Source: Thermogemmatispora sp042408965 (GTDB lineage: Bacteria > Chloroflexota > Ktedonobacteria > Ktedonobacterales > Ktedonobacteraceae). Taken from it: a DNA stretch of 64,000 nucleotides. The stretch covers positions 1 through 64,000 of the forward strand of contig JBHOQN010000156.1 in assembly GCA_042408965.1 (NCBI GenBank). The letters run 5' to 3'. Positions within the stretch are counted from its first letter, which is position 1, and every line of letters starts with the position of its first letter. A program made the position numbers and the translations under genes. The notes beneath the pieces are model-generated. The model ran no database searches. It worked only from the letters and a program-made list of their open reading frames with translations, and was not told where the DNA came from. Below are positions 8,584 to 17,014 of this stretch, piece after piece.

Positions 8584-8968
8584 CTATCAGAGCCATCATC
8601 CATCCTTTCAAAACTTCAAAAAGAGAGGCACATCTTTTCCTACCCTTGGTAATCTTCAAGCTAGGGAAGAAGACGTTCTTCTCCACGTTTGTTATCTTGA
8701 TCCATCCGCTATCTTGAACAGAGCAGCGCCTTCCACTGACTTCCGGTGGGGCCATGAGCGTTTTCGCCAATCCAGCGGAGGTCCCAGCCGCGGCACGGGG
8801 CACCCGCCGTCTTTGTACCTGGGGAGGGCATCGAGCCGCTGATAATCGCGCGGGGACTCGACTCGCAGAGCAGACAAAGAAGCGCTTTGCTTATTGTAAA
8901 TGAGGAACCTGTCTGTCTGCCTTCCCCCTTGATATGCAGCCCTGGAGTGGCTAAACTTAAGGAGGTGG
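8584..8968. other. Gap between the HPr fragment and the proline dehydrogenase leader
   Basis: The first ~120 bp are AT-richer than the surroundings and abut the broken HPr gene. I see no gene, tRNA or clear promoter. The right part ends in TAAGGAGGTGG, a strong ribosome site used by the mini-ORF that follows. Confidence 0.4.
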
Positions 8969-8970
8969 AT

Positions 8971-9042
8971 GTGCACAGTGAGAGCGTCTCTACTTCAGAG
9001 ACTCCTGTGCTGCCAGTGCTCCTGGCCAGCCGCACAGCCTGA
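8971..9042 (+). CDS. Possible 23-codon leader peptide before proline dehydrogenase
   Basis: A near-perfect Shine-Dalgarno site (AAGGAGG at 8959-8965) is followed at GTG 8971 by a short frame, MHSESVSTSETPVLPVLLAS then RTA and stop, ending 10 bp before the dehydrogenase ATG. An alternative ATG at 8969 in another frame gives 26 codons ending at 9049. The main gene has a weaker site (GAGAGGTGAG), so a translated leader could couple or tune its expression. The peptide may have no function itself. Confidence 0.3.
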   Translation: MHSESVSTSETPVLPVLLASRTA

Positions 9043-9052
9043 GAGGTGAGCG

Positions 9053-9952
9053 ATGCTCCATAATACACTTCTTGCTCTTGTGCAGTCTCGGCAGCTCTGT
9101 GACTTTGTCGTCCAGCGTAGCAGCTCGCGGAGCATTCTAACACGTTTCGTCGCGGGTGAAACGCTAGAGGAAGCTATTCAAGCGACACAGGTCCTCAATC
9201 AGCGTGGTATCCACGGCGCGCTTGCCGTACTCGGTGAGCACGTCGAGGATGAGCGAGGAGCCAATGAACTTACCCAATCTTATATAAAGGCGCTCGCTGC
9301 CATCACGGAGCACGGGATCAGCGCCAACATCTCCTGCAAGCCGACGTCGCTCGGCCTCAACATCTCCGCGGATCTCTGCGAGCAGAATCTATGCACCATT
9401 CTCGATCATGCTCATCGGGCCTCGCTCTTCGTCAGTCTCGATATGGAAGAGTCAACATTTACCTCCCAGACGATTGAAATTGCCCTCAGCGCCTTCAGGC
9501 GTTACAACCATGTAGGAACGGTCATCCAGGCCTATCTCTATCGCAGCGCAGTGGATCTCGACAGGCTCATGAAAGCAGGCATTCGTGTCCGTCTGGTCAA
9601 AGGTTCGTTTAAAGAGCCTCCCACGTGTGCCCTGCAGAATAAGAGCGAGATCGATCATCTCTATGTGCAGCTCATGATGAAACTGCTGGTAGAGGGCAAC
9701 TACCCGGCCATTGCCACACATGATGAGGCGATTATCCATACAGCCTGTAATTTCGTACGTGAGCGAGGCATCAGCAAGACCTCCTTTGAATTTCAGATGC
9801 TCTATGGCATCCGTCGTGACCTACAGGAGAAACTGGCCCATCAAGGCTACATTGTACGTGTCTATATTCCCTATGGGACGCATTGGTGTCCCTATCTGAT
9901 GCGTCGTATGGCTGAGTATCCAGCCAATCTGCTGTTCTGTATGGCTCCTTAG
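9053..9952 (+). CDS. putB: Proline dehydrogenase
   Basis: A 299-residue flavoenzyme oxidising L-proline to pyrroline-5-carboxylate. The TIM-barrel motifs of PRODH are present in order: SLDMEEST near residue 127, QAYL near 161, RLVKGSFKEP near 180, the ATHDEA loop near 223, FQMLYGIR near 246, and the C-terminal RVYIPYGTHWCPYLMRRMAE that binds substrate carboxylate and FAD. Its length fits monofunctional bacterial PRODH. Tyr of the usual WYPYF motif is Cys here. No pyrroline-5-carboxylate dehydrogenase is adjacent, so that step is encoded elsewhere. Start ATG 9053 follows GAGAGGTGAG. Confidence 0.92.
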   Translation: MLHNTLLALVQSRQLCDFVVQRSSSRSILTRFVAGETLEEAIQATQVLNQRGIHGALAVLGEHVEDERGANELTQSYIKALAAITEHGISANISCKPTSLGLNISADLCEQNLCTILDHAHRASLFVSLDMEESTFTSQTIEIALSAFRRYNHVGTVIQAYLYRSAVDLDRLMKAGIRVRLVKGSFKEPPTCALQNKSEIDHLYVQLMMKLLVEGNYPAIATHDEAIIHTACNFVRERGISKTSFEFQMLYGIRRDLQEKLAHQGYIVRVYIPYGTHWCPYLMRRMAEYPANLLFCMAP

Positions 9953-9958
9953 CCCGGC

Positions 9959-9976
9959 CTCTCTTGGCAAAGAGAG
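9959..9976 (+). terminator. Short hairpin after proline dehydrogenase
   Basis: CTCTCTT (9959-9965), loop GGCA, AAGAGAG (9970-9976), seven bases after the stop codon. There is no T-tract, so termination is uncertain. Confidence 0.35.
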
Positions 9977-10236
9977 ACGTGCCTGTAGGCGGAGAACGAG
10001 GAGACCTTCCATATTCGTCTGGTGAAGACGGTGCAGCGATGTACCTGCTTCTTAACGGCTATGTGCTTGATAGCAGCATGCTGTTGGCATCGCATCTTCC
10101 CTTGGTAGTATCAGTACAACATAGCTTGAGGAAGTGATGCTGAGCATCCGTGCCGTAGGCCCTCCGGCGTTCAGACTGGGGGATAAGCATCACAGACAGG
10201 GCGCTGCGGCCCATCAGAAAGGCGAGGAGGCGGAGC

Positions 10237-12945
10237 ATGGCTACGAGACCGAACACGCGTCTCAAGCGTGAGCGGGAGTTGCGGGGCTGGTCGCAGGCGA
10301 AGCTGGCTGAGTTGGTCGGAACGCAGACTCCCACAGTGAGTCGCTGGGAGAGGGGTATTTCATTTCCCTATCCTTACTTTCGCGAGAAGCTTTGCGCGCT
10401 TTTCGGGAAAGATGCCAGTTCATTAGGGCTGGTGCCGCCGGACGACGAAGAGGGTGAGGGCCTTGCGGAAGGATTGCAGGGATCAGCGACCTGTGCTCCT
10501 GCCCCGGCGCAGTGTGTCAATGATCCCGTGCTGCCGTTTTTCGCTGCCGGGGCGTTTGAGTTGATCGGGCGTGAGGCGCTGCTTGCTCAGCTCAAACGAC
10601 GGCTCTGCTCTGGAGAGAGCCTGGCTCTGAGTGGTCTGCCAGGGGTTGGAAAGACAACGCTTGCTATGGCTCTGGCGGCTGATCGAGAGATTCGTGCGCA
10701 TTTCTCTGGGGGTATTTTCTGGGCAGGTCTGGGACCGGAGCCAGATGTGATTGCCCAACTCAGCCGCTGGGGGGGACTGCTCGGAGTGTCGGCGGGAGAG
10801 ACGGGCAGGATCAGTAGTTTGCAGCGCTGGGAAGCCACCCTGCGAACGGCCATCGGTGCGCGTCGCATGCTCCTGATTATCGATGATGCCTGGGAGCTGG
10901 AATCCGCCCTGGCTTTTCGAGTCGGGGGGCCTCACTGTGCCTATCTGGTGACGACGCGCCTGCCCTCTATCGCTGTCGCTTTCGCTGATGATGGAGCCAT
11001 TGTGGTTCCCGAGCTCACCCAGGAAGATGGGGTCAGGCTGCTCAGTCGTTTCGCTCCGGAGGCAGTGGCGCATGATCCCGAAACGGCCTGTGCCCTGGTG
11101 CGCTCTGTTGGGGCGTTGCCTCTAGCGCTGGCCCTGATGGGCAAACATCTCCGTGTGCAGGCCGCCAGTGGCCAGCCTCGTCGTCTGCACACCGCGATTG
11201 AACATCTGCGGGATGCCCAACGGCGTTTGCGCTTGGCCGAACCGGCAGCTCTGATCAGCCGGCCTGGCGGCGCTCCGACTGGGACCTCGCTCTCATTGCA
11301 GTCGGTGATTGCTGTTAGTGACCAGCAGTTATCCATGGAGTCGCGGGAGGCGCTGCGGGCCCTCGCGGTTTTCCCAGCCAGACCCAATACGTTCTCGGAA
11401 GAAGCGGCGCTAGCTGTTTGCCAGGTCCCAGTGGAGGTGCTCGATGATCTCAGCGACGCTGGCCTGCTGGAAAGCAGCAGCCCAGGCCGTTATATGCTGC
11501 ATCAGACGATTGCAGACTATGCACGTACCTATCTCAATGAACAGGCTCCTTATGATCGACTGGTCGCTTATGCTATTCATTACATCGAGTCCCACATCAC
11601 TGATTACGACGCCCTCGAGCAGGAAAGCAGCACTATTCTTGTGGCGTTGCGGGCCGCCCATCGTCTGGGGCGCAAGCGTGATCTGGTCTGGGGCACAGTG
11701 ACCATCGCGCCGTTTTTGCAGGTGCGTGGTTTGCATCAGGTCGCGGAGTACTACCTACATCTGGCCTATGAGGCGGCCGCTTCCCTGCAGGATCGCCAGG
11801 GGCTCATGAGCGTTGTCCTCCATCTTGGGAAGATTGCGCAGGAGCGTGGTGACTACACCCAGGCGGAGACTTACCTGCGAGAGGGGTTGAGCCTAGCTCG
11901 CCAGCTCAGCGACCATGAGCAGATGTCTGCTCTGCTTCAGAGCCTGGGCATGGTTGCCAATGAGCGCAAGATGTATGGGGAGGCCGAGGTCTACTTTCGC
12001 GAGGGGCTGGTTCTGGCTCGTCGTCTAGATGATCACGAGCAGATTGGCGCTCTGCTGCAGAATCGTGGCGCGGCTCTGGCCAGACGAGAGGAGTACCTGG
12101 AGGCCGAGGTCTGTTTTCATGAGGGACTGGCGCTGGCTCGTCGTCTGGATGATCGAGAGCAGATCAGCGCCCTGTTGCAGAATCTGGGAATTGTGGCTCA
12201 GGAGCAGGCTCACTATGCGCAGGCTGAAGCGTATCTGCATGAGGGATTGGCCCTGGCGCGCCAGTTGGGGCACCGTGAGCGTATGAGCACACTGCTCTCC
12301 TCGCTCGGCTGGACTGCCACGATGCTAGGCAAATATGCGCAGGCTGAAGCGTATCTGCATGAGGGGCTGACGCTGGCTCAGCGGCTCGGACAGAGGGAGC
12401 GCGTCGCCGTTCTGCTCCAGAATCTCGGCGTTGTCGCTAGTAAGCGGGGCAACCAGATCGAGGCAAAGACCTACTTTCATGAGGCGCTGGAGCTGGCGCG
12501 CGCGTTAGGAGATGATGAGCATGTCTGTATCTTGCTCTTGTTGCTTGGGGAGAGTCTGACCCCGCAGGGGCCTGATGTGCTGATCGATTCCTACCTCCAG
12601 GAGAGCCTTACCCTTGCACGTGGCCTGCGACAACCCTCCCTGCTGGGCGCTGCACTGGCGGCCCGTGGTGAGTATCTGCTCGTCCGCCATGAGATCGAGG
12701 CTGCCATGGCAAGCTTTCAGGAGGCGCTGGAGCTCCTGGCCCCTGGCGCACAGGAACTACGGGCACGCCTCAGCTATGGCCTGGCGCGCGCCCATGCAGC
12801 TTGTGGCCGCGTGGATGACGCGCGCCAGCTGGCTGCCCTGGCCCTGTCACTCTATGAGCAAGCCTCTTCTCCTCACGCGGCTGAGGTCAGAGAGTGGCTC
12901 GGGCTCTCGCCGCCGGAGCGGCTCGCTACCTTCCCCGAGGCCTGA
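10237..12945 (+). CDS. XRE-NB-ARC-TPR regulator (STAND, NLR-like)
   Basis: A 902-residue protein with three parts. Residues ~5-50 form an XRE helix-turn-helix (WSQAKLAELVGTQTPTVSRW). Residues ~105-420 are an NB-ARC ATPase with P-loop GLPGVGKTTLA near 135, Walker B LLIIDDAWE near 212 and the GLPL-type motif GALPLALALMG near 291, followed by a winged helix. From ~520 to the end there are at least nine TPR units of 40 residues (AEAYLHEGLALARQL pattern). Such proteins are signal-gated switches; the TPRs sense a ligand or partner and the HTH contacts DNA. GAGGAGGCGGAGC precedes ATG 10237. The target is unknown: an adjacent promoter, or defence as in NLR-like antiphage proteins. Confidence 0.9.
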   Translation: MATRPNTRLKRERELRGWSQAKLAELVGTQTPTVSRWERGISFPYPYFREKLCALFGKDASSLGLVPPDDEEGEGLAEGLQGSATCAPAPAQCVNDPVLPFFAAGAFELIGREALLAQLKRRLCSGESLALSGLPGVGKTTLAMALAADREIRAHFSGGIFWAGLGPEPDVIAQLSRWGGLLGVSAGETGRISSLQRWEATLRTAIGARRMLLIIDDAWELESALAFRVGGPHCAYLVTTRLPSIAVAFADDGAIVVPELTQEDGVRLLSRFAPEAVAHDPETACALVRSVGALPLALALMGKHLRVQAASGQPRRLHTAIEHLRDAQRRLRLAEPAALISRPGGAPTGTSLSLQSVIAVSDQQLSMESREALRALAVFPARPNTFSEEAALAVCQVPVEVLDDLSDAGLLESSSPGRYMLHQTIADYARTYLNEQAPYDRLVAYAIHYIESHITDYDALEQESSTILVALRAAHRLGRKRDLVWGTVTIAPFLQVRGLHQVAEYYLHLAYEAAASLQDRQGLMSVVLHLGKIAQERGDYTQAETYLREGLSLARQLSDHEQMSALLQSLGMVANERKMYGEAEVYFREGLVLARRLDDHEQIGALLQNRGAALARREEYLEAEVCFHEGLALARRLDDREQISALLQNLGIVAQEQAHYAQAEAYLHEGLALARQLGHRERMSTLLSSLGWTATMLGKYAQAEAYLHEGLTLAQRLGQRERVAVLLQNLGVVASKRGNQIEAKTYFHEALELARALGDDEHVCILLLLLGESLTPQGPDVLIDSYLQESLTLARGLRQPSLLGAALAARGEYLLVRHEIEAAMASFQEALELLAPGAQELRARLSYGLARAHAACGRVDDARQLAALALSLYEQASSPHAAEVREWLGLSPPERLATFPEA

Positions 12946-13004
12946 CCTGGGGGCCTGGTTAATGACTGGCCAGGGAACGCCTTGTCCGGCTCCTGCTGCC
13001 CTGT

Positions 13005-14204
13005 CTATGCTGGCAGTGCCGTTTCGTGCTTGTGACGCATCGTCTGACGAAACATTCCTGGAGACTGGTGCATGTAACGTCTGAAGAACCTGCTGAAGTA
13101 GGAAGGATCATCGAAATGCAAATAATCGGCGATTTCAGCAATTGAGTCCTCCGTATATAGCAGCATCCGTTTTGCCTCCAGAAGGACACGCTCGCGGATA
13201 ACCTCGCCTGCCGTTTTGCCTAGAGCATGTCTGACGAGATCATTGAGGTGGCCAGGGGTGATAGCGAGCAGGGCGGCGTACTCGCTGACCCGCTTTTTCT
13301 GCCGGAACTCACTCTCAACGAGGGCGATGAAGGTCTGGACCAGTCCTGAGAGCTGGAGAGGACGGGGGTCCCTGGCCTGTCTGGCTACCTGGCGATTCAC
13401 AATGGTCAGAAGTAGGTACAGGTAGGCCTGAAGCATTTCTGCCCTTGCTGGTAGCTGGTCCCTCGACTCCTGTTCCATTGCATTCAGAACAGGTATCAGC
13501 TGCTCTGCGGTGCTCCCCTCCAGATAAAGGAGTGGCTTCTCGTTCTCGGGGTAGAAGCAGGAGAGCATCAGCGTCAGAACACGCTCGGTGCTGATCGTGA
13601 GCATATCTGGAGTAAAGCTGATACTCAGTCCTGCGAGGGTGGTCGAGGCCTTGAAGGCATGCACGCGGTTTGGTCCGAAGAAGAAGAGCATATCGGGCTG
13701 GAGGGGATGCTCTTCGCAGTCGATGAGGCAGGACCCCATACCTTGAGCGAGCCAGACAATCTGATAGAACGGGTGGCGGTGTGGAACAGGCGAGGTGGCC
13801 ATATGGCCGGGCTCCTCAAGGCGCACCACTCCAGGAGAGCGCTCAACGCCCTCTAAGGCAGGCTGACGGACGGCGAGTACCGTCTGTTCGCGCAGCTGGG
13901 GTACCATGAGCGCTGACGACGGGTCTGTAGATCCTGCGACGCTGAGTATAGGGGGGAAAAGCTGTTTAACCGACAGGACGCATAGCTCATCGCCTGGGTA
14001 CACACGCTCCCCGTCGGCTACTTGCAGCGCTATGATAGTGCCAGCCGCTGGTGCCGGGATGCCGATGATTTCGTTGTCCAGAGCTATTTCAACAATCACC
14101 CTGGCGCCCTTCACCCACTCACCCGGCCGTACCAGCCAATGTACGATGCCGCCTTCGAAAACCTCCCTACCCGGCTCTGCAAACGTCACCGTTAACCGAG
14201 GCAT
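13005..14204 (-). CDS. AraC-family regulator with N-terminal lipoyl-like domain lacking the lysine
   Basis: A 399-residue fusion. Residues ~1-78 match the biotinyl/lipoyl fold: a GGIVHWLVRPGEWV strand region, then EIALDNEIIGIPAPAAGTI and DGERVYPGDELCVL. At the hairpin where lipoyl domains carry Asp-Lys (TDKA) this one has DN, so Asn 44 replaces the attachment lysine and it cannot be lipoylated there. Residues ~110-270 form a cupin-type AraC sensor (PHRHPFYQIVWLAQG), and ~295-395 the two HTH motifs (YAALLAITPGHLNDLVRHAL; IAEIADYLHFDDPSYFSRFF). ATG 14204 has GGGAGG upstream. The nearest gene it could control is the divergent metallo-hydrolase at 14828. Confidence 0.88.
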   Translation of the reverse strand: MPRLTVTFAEPGREVFEGGIVHWLVRPGEWVKGARVIVEIALDNEIIGIPAPAAGTIIALQVADGERVYPGDELCVLSVKQLFPPILSVAGSTDPSSALMVPQLREQTVLAVRQPALEGVERSPGVVRLEEPGHMATSPVPHRHPFYQIVWLAQGMGSCLIDCEEHPLQPDMLFFFGPNRVHAFKASTTLAGLSISFTPDMLTISTERVLTLMLSCFYPENEKPLLYLEGSTAEQLIPVLNAMEQESRDQLPARAEMLQAYLYLLLTIVNRQVARQARDPRPLQLSGLVQTFIALVESEFRQKKRVSEYAALLAITPGHLNDLVRHALGKTAGEVIRERVLLEAKRMLLYTEDSIAEIADYLHFDDPSYFSRFFRRYMHQSPGMFRQTMRHKHETALPA

Positions 14205-14827
14205 CTCATATCCTCCCGCTTGCAAAAGATGGGAATGGACTACCGCGCGTAAATGTACCCTGGACCCTTTTGCAAGACAATGACAAGTAGTGATGATCTA
14301 CTCATCATCCTGGATAAGTGGGGTAGTTGTATTCTGCATAGAATCCCTGGATAGTACCCGTCCAGCGTGGGAAAAGACCTGTCCTGGCTTCACAAAGCCG
14401 TCTATACTTACGGTGAGAGCGATGCACTGGTCCTCCTGGAGGCGCTCGAACGCCGCCAGCGAATCAGAACGGGTCGACTCTGTGCATTGTCGGCATAGTA
14501 CAGTGCGGGATTATTCATGCTCCCGCTGGAGCTGAACGGTCATATGCACAACCGGCTAGATGGTTGTACAGACCGACCTGAAAAGGAGGTGATGGTAGTC
14601 TCTCGCTTCCTCTCTCGATGACCACATGTGAAGGTCTGGTAGATCTTGAGAAGATAGGACTGGGTCTCTTGCCGCAGGTAGGTGGCTTGGCCCTATCTCT
14701 CCTGATCTCACAAGCGCGATGGGACGCCAGACTGAGCTGGCAGCCCGGTCAGCCCGGCACCTACTCCACCGAACAATGGATCGAGTTCGCTGCCATCGTA
14801 TATGGCACAGCGTGAAAGGATTGGGCT
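14205..14827. other. Divergent gap with possible small reading frames
   Basis: It separates the AraC-type gene from the metallo-hydrolase and should hold both promoters. A strong ribosome site (AAAAGGAGGTG, about 14580-14590) precedes a ten-codon frame at 14592. A 65-codon frame at 14618-14815 (MTTCEGLVDLEKIGLGLLPQ...) ends 12 bp before the next ATG; I find no family for it. No convincing RNA gene. Confidence 0.35.
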
Positions 14828-15655
14828 ATGAACTACGAAATCAAGCTGCTCGATATCGGGGACATCTTTCTCGAGTCCAGTTTTCTCGTAAGCGCGCGCA
14901 ATATGGGTATCATCACGACCGTGCCGACCTTCAGCCACCTCATTCTGGGAGCGGATCCCATTCTCGTTGATACTGGTTATCTTAGCCCGGCGATCATGGA
15001 GCGACTGGGCATGAAAGGCGTGCAGAGCGAGGAGCAGAAGCTAGAGAATCAGCTGGCGCGTTATGGGGTCAAGCTCAGCGACATCCGCTGGATCCTGCAT
15101 ACCCATCTACACATCGACCATGCCGGTCTCGACCATATCTTTCCTAACACCACAACCGTGGTGGTGAATCGCCGAGAGCTGGAGTACAGCGTGAGCGGTC
15201 TCATGGGCGGGCAGTATCCACCAGAGTATATCAAGCACCTCATCGACCGTCTGCACACACCCGGTGCATTGCGTCTGCTCGATCTGGAGCTCTCGGGGCC
15301 AGATGAGATCTTGCCTGGCATCGTCTGCGAGGCCGCTGGAGGTCACACTGAAGGCTCAATGAACATCAAGGTCCAGACCCGTGAGGGAGTAGCATGTATA
15401 TGCGGTGATGTGATATACGACATCCATAACCAACTTGTCGAGCCACACTATCAAGTGCTGGCCTTCCAACCAGCGCCCACCGGTAATCATGGCACCTCGA
15501 AACGGCAAGAGAGTGCAGCGGCCAAAAAAGCTCTCAGCTCTGGTGTCTTTCTACTCCCGATGCACGATCGTCCGGCCAAAGTTGAGCACTCGCGCGTCGT
15601 GGGACGCCTGCACGACTCCGTACCTGGTCCGGTCACACCCATAGAACGTTCCTGA
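14828..15655 (+). CDS. Metallo-beta-lactamase-fold hydrolase, N-acyl homoserine lactonase-like
   Basis: A 275-residue metallo-hydrolase. The zinc motif HTHLHIDHAG lies near residues 91-100, a further His ligand is in EAAGGHTEGSM near 172, and the Asp ligand in CICGDVIYD near 195; a C-terminal His is in LLPMHDRPAK. The spacing and the GHTEGS loop resemble AttM/AiiA-type lactonases more than beta-lactamases. It probably opens a lactone ring, such as a quorum signal or a metabolic lactone, in the cytoplasm. ATG 14828 follows GAAAGGATTGGG. The lipoyl-AraC regulator is divergent and may control it. The substrate is not fixed by sequence. Confidence 0.8.
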   Translation: MNYEIKLLDIGDIFLESSFLVSARNMGIITTVPTFSHLILGADPILVDTGYLSPAIMERLGMKGVQSEEQKLENQLARYGVKLSDIRWILHTHLHIDHAGLDHIFPNTTTVVVNRRELEYSVSGLMGGQYPPEYIKHLIDRLHTPGALRLLDLELSGPDEILPGIVCEAAGGHTEGSMNIKVQTREGVACICGDVIYDIHNQLVEPHYQVLAFQPAPTGNHGTSKRQESAAAKKALSSGVFLLPMHDRPAKVEHSRVVGRLHDSVPGPVTPIERS

Positions 15656-15699
15656 GCGCCAGACTGTCTCGTATTCCCTCTCCCTTGCACCGAAAACGC

Positions 15700-15744
15700 C
15701 GCTTGCTGAACGAGAGAAGTGAGTACTCTCCCGTTCAGCAAGCG
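15700..15744. terminator. Bidirectional hairpin between convergent genes
   Basis: CGCTTGCTGAACG (15700-15712) is the perfect complement of CGTTCAGCAAGCG (15732-15744), and the inner bases AGAG/CTCT extend the stem. It sits between the ends of the metallo-hydrolase (+) and the phosphonopyruvate decarboxylase (-). It lacks a strong T-run on either strand, but position and symmetry fit a shared terminator. Confidence 0.65.
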
Positions 15745-15812
15745 GTCAGGTTGTCTCTTAGTCTTAGGGCTGTGTTCCCCTCGAGGTGAAGTGTCCCTTC
15801 CTGCCTTTCCTG

Positions 15813-16979
15813 CTAGCGTCGCTTCTCTCGCGGATACTCCTGGAGAAGGGAGCTGCTCTCTTGCAGGAAATACATGAAATTCTTTTTGTTCTCCTGGGGG
15901 CCGAGGGTTGGTCGTCCCAGGTCAGCGCGGGCCCCTGGCCTGACTCGTACCTCGAGCAGAGCTGGTCCCTCAGCCGCCCGTAGCGCATCTAGCTGCTCAA
16001 TTAGCTCCTCGGCTGTCGCAGCGCGAGAAGCGCTTTTATAGCCGCAGGCCAGCGCCAGTGCCACGAGGTCAATAGTGAAGCCCGCTGTAGGCTGACCGCC
16101 CACCGAATCATGAACCCCATTATTGAGCACCACATGTTTGAAGTGTGGCACGGGCTGGCTGCCGATCGTGCTCAGCGCTCCCATATGCATGATCAGCGCT
16201 CCATCTCCGTCCAGGCAGTAGACGGCCTTTGTGTGCTGACTGAGCGCGATGCCGAGCGCGATCTGCGAAGCGTGCCCCATCGATCCCACCGTGAAAAAGT
16301 CCTGGCCGAGCTGGCCCTTCTCCCGGCGCCACTCGAACAGCTCGCGTGAAGCCTTGCCCGTCGTGGCAACAACGGCCTCGTTTGGCCTGGTCCACTGTGC
16401 GAAGAGGCTGACCGCCTCTTCGCGTGTCATGGGATAGACCACGGAGTCTGATCTGTAAGGAGTGTAATGTTCAAACGTGCCGTCCCGTACGACCAGGGCG
16501 TAGGGATGGTCGTATCTGCGCAGGACACGCACGGCCTCCCTGAGTGCTTCAAAAGCGGCCGGAGGCTGCTGCGGCAGAATGTTGTAGTCGATTTCGAGCG
16601 TTTCCAGCAGTTGGAGCGTAATTCTCCCCTGTTTACTATGCTGGGGCTCGTCCTGCCTGCCAGGCTCACCCCGCCAGCCGATGAGCAGCAGTACAGGGAT
16701 GCGATAGACCGCTGGATCGATCAGCGAGGTCAGAGGATTAATGGCGTTTCCGAGACCCGAGTTCTGCATGTAGACCAGAGCAGGCTGCCCGGTCGCCAGG
16801 TAGTAACCGCAGGCCAGCGCCACGGCGTTCCCCTCATTGGCAGCAATAACATGGCGTTCGGGTACTGCGCGGTCTGCCAGGCAGGCAGAGAAATCCTTCA
16901 GCAGGGAATCCGGGACCCCTGTAAAGAAGGTGATCTGGCTGGCGACAAGCATATCGTACCAGAGTTCGCAGGGTAGCAT
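15813..16979 (-). CDS. ppd: Phosphonopyruvate decarboxylase
   Basis: A 388-residue thiamine-diphosphate enzyme converting phosphonopyruvate to phosphonoacetaldehyde, the irreversible step that pulls phosphonate synthesis forward. The N-terminal pyrimidine-binding half has FTGVPDSLLKDF near residue 20, AANEGNAVALACGYYLATG and the active-site glutamate near 50. The diphosphate half has GDGALIMHMGALSTIG near 245 and NNGVHDSVGGQPTAGF near 274, diagnostic of this enzyme over other decarboxylases. ATG 16979 is preferred to 16985 because AAAGGGGA is then well spaced. It is the last gene of the operon, 35 bp after the oxygenase gene. Confidence 0.92.
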   Translation of the reverse strand: MLPCELWYDMLVASQITFFTGVPDSLLKDFSACLADRAVPERHVIAANEGNAVALACGYYLATGQPALVYMQNSGLGNAINPLTSLIDPAVYRIPVLLLIGWRGEPGRQDEPQHSKQGRITLQLLETLEIDYNILPQQPPAAFEALREAVRVLRRYDHPYALVVRDGTFEHYTPYRSDSVVYPMTREEAVSLFAQWTRPNEAVVATTGKASRELFEWRREKGQLGQDFFTVGSMGHASQIALGIALSQHTKAVYCLDGDGALIMHMGALSTIGSQPVPHFKHVVLNNGVHDSVGGQPTAGFTIDLVALALACGYKSASRAATAEELIEQLDALRAAEGPALLEVRVRPGARADLGRPTLGPQENKKNFMYFLQESSSLLQEYPREKRR

Positions 16980-17014
16980 GGCCATTCCCCTTTCATCAGG
17001 CAAGCAGTTGACGC

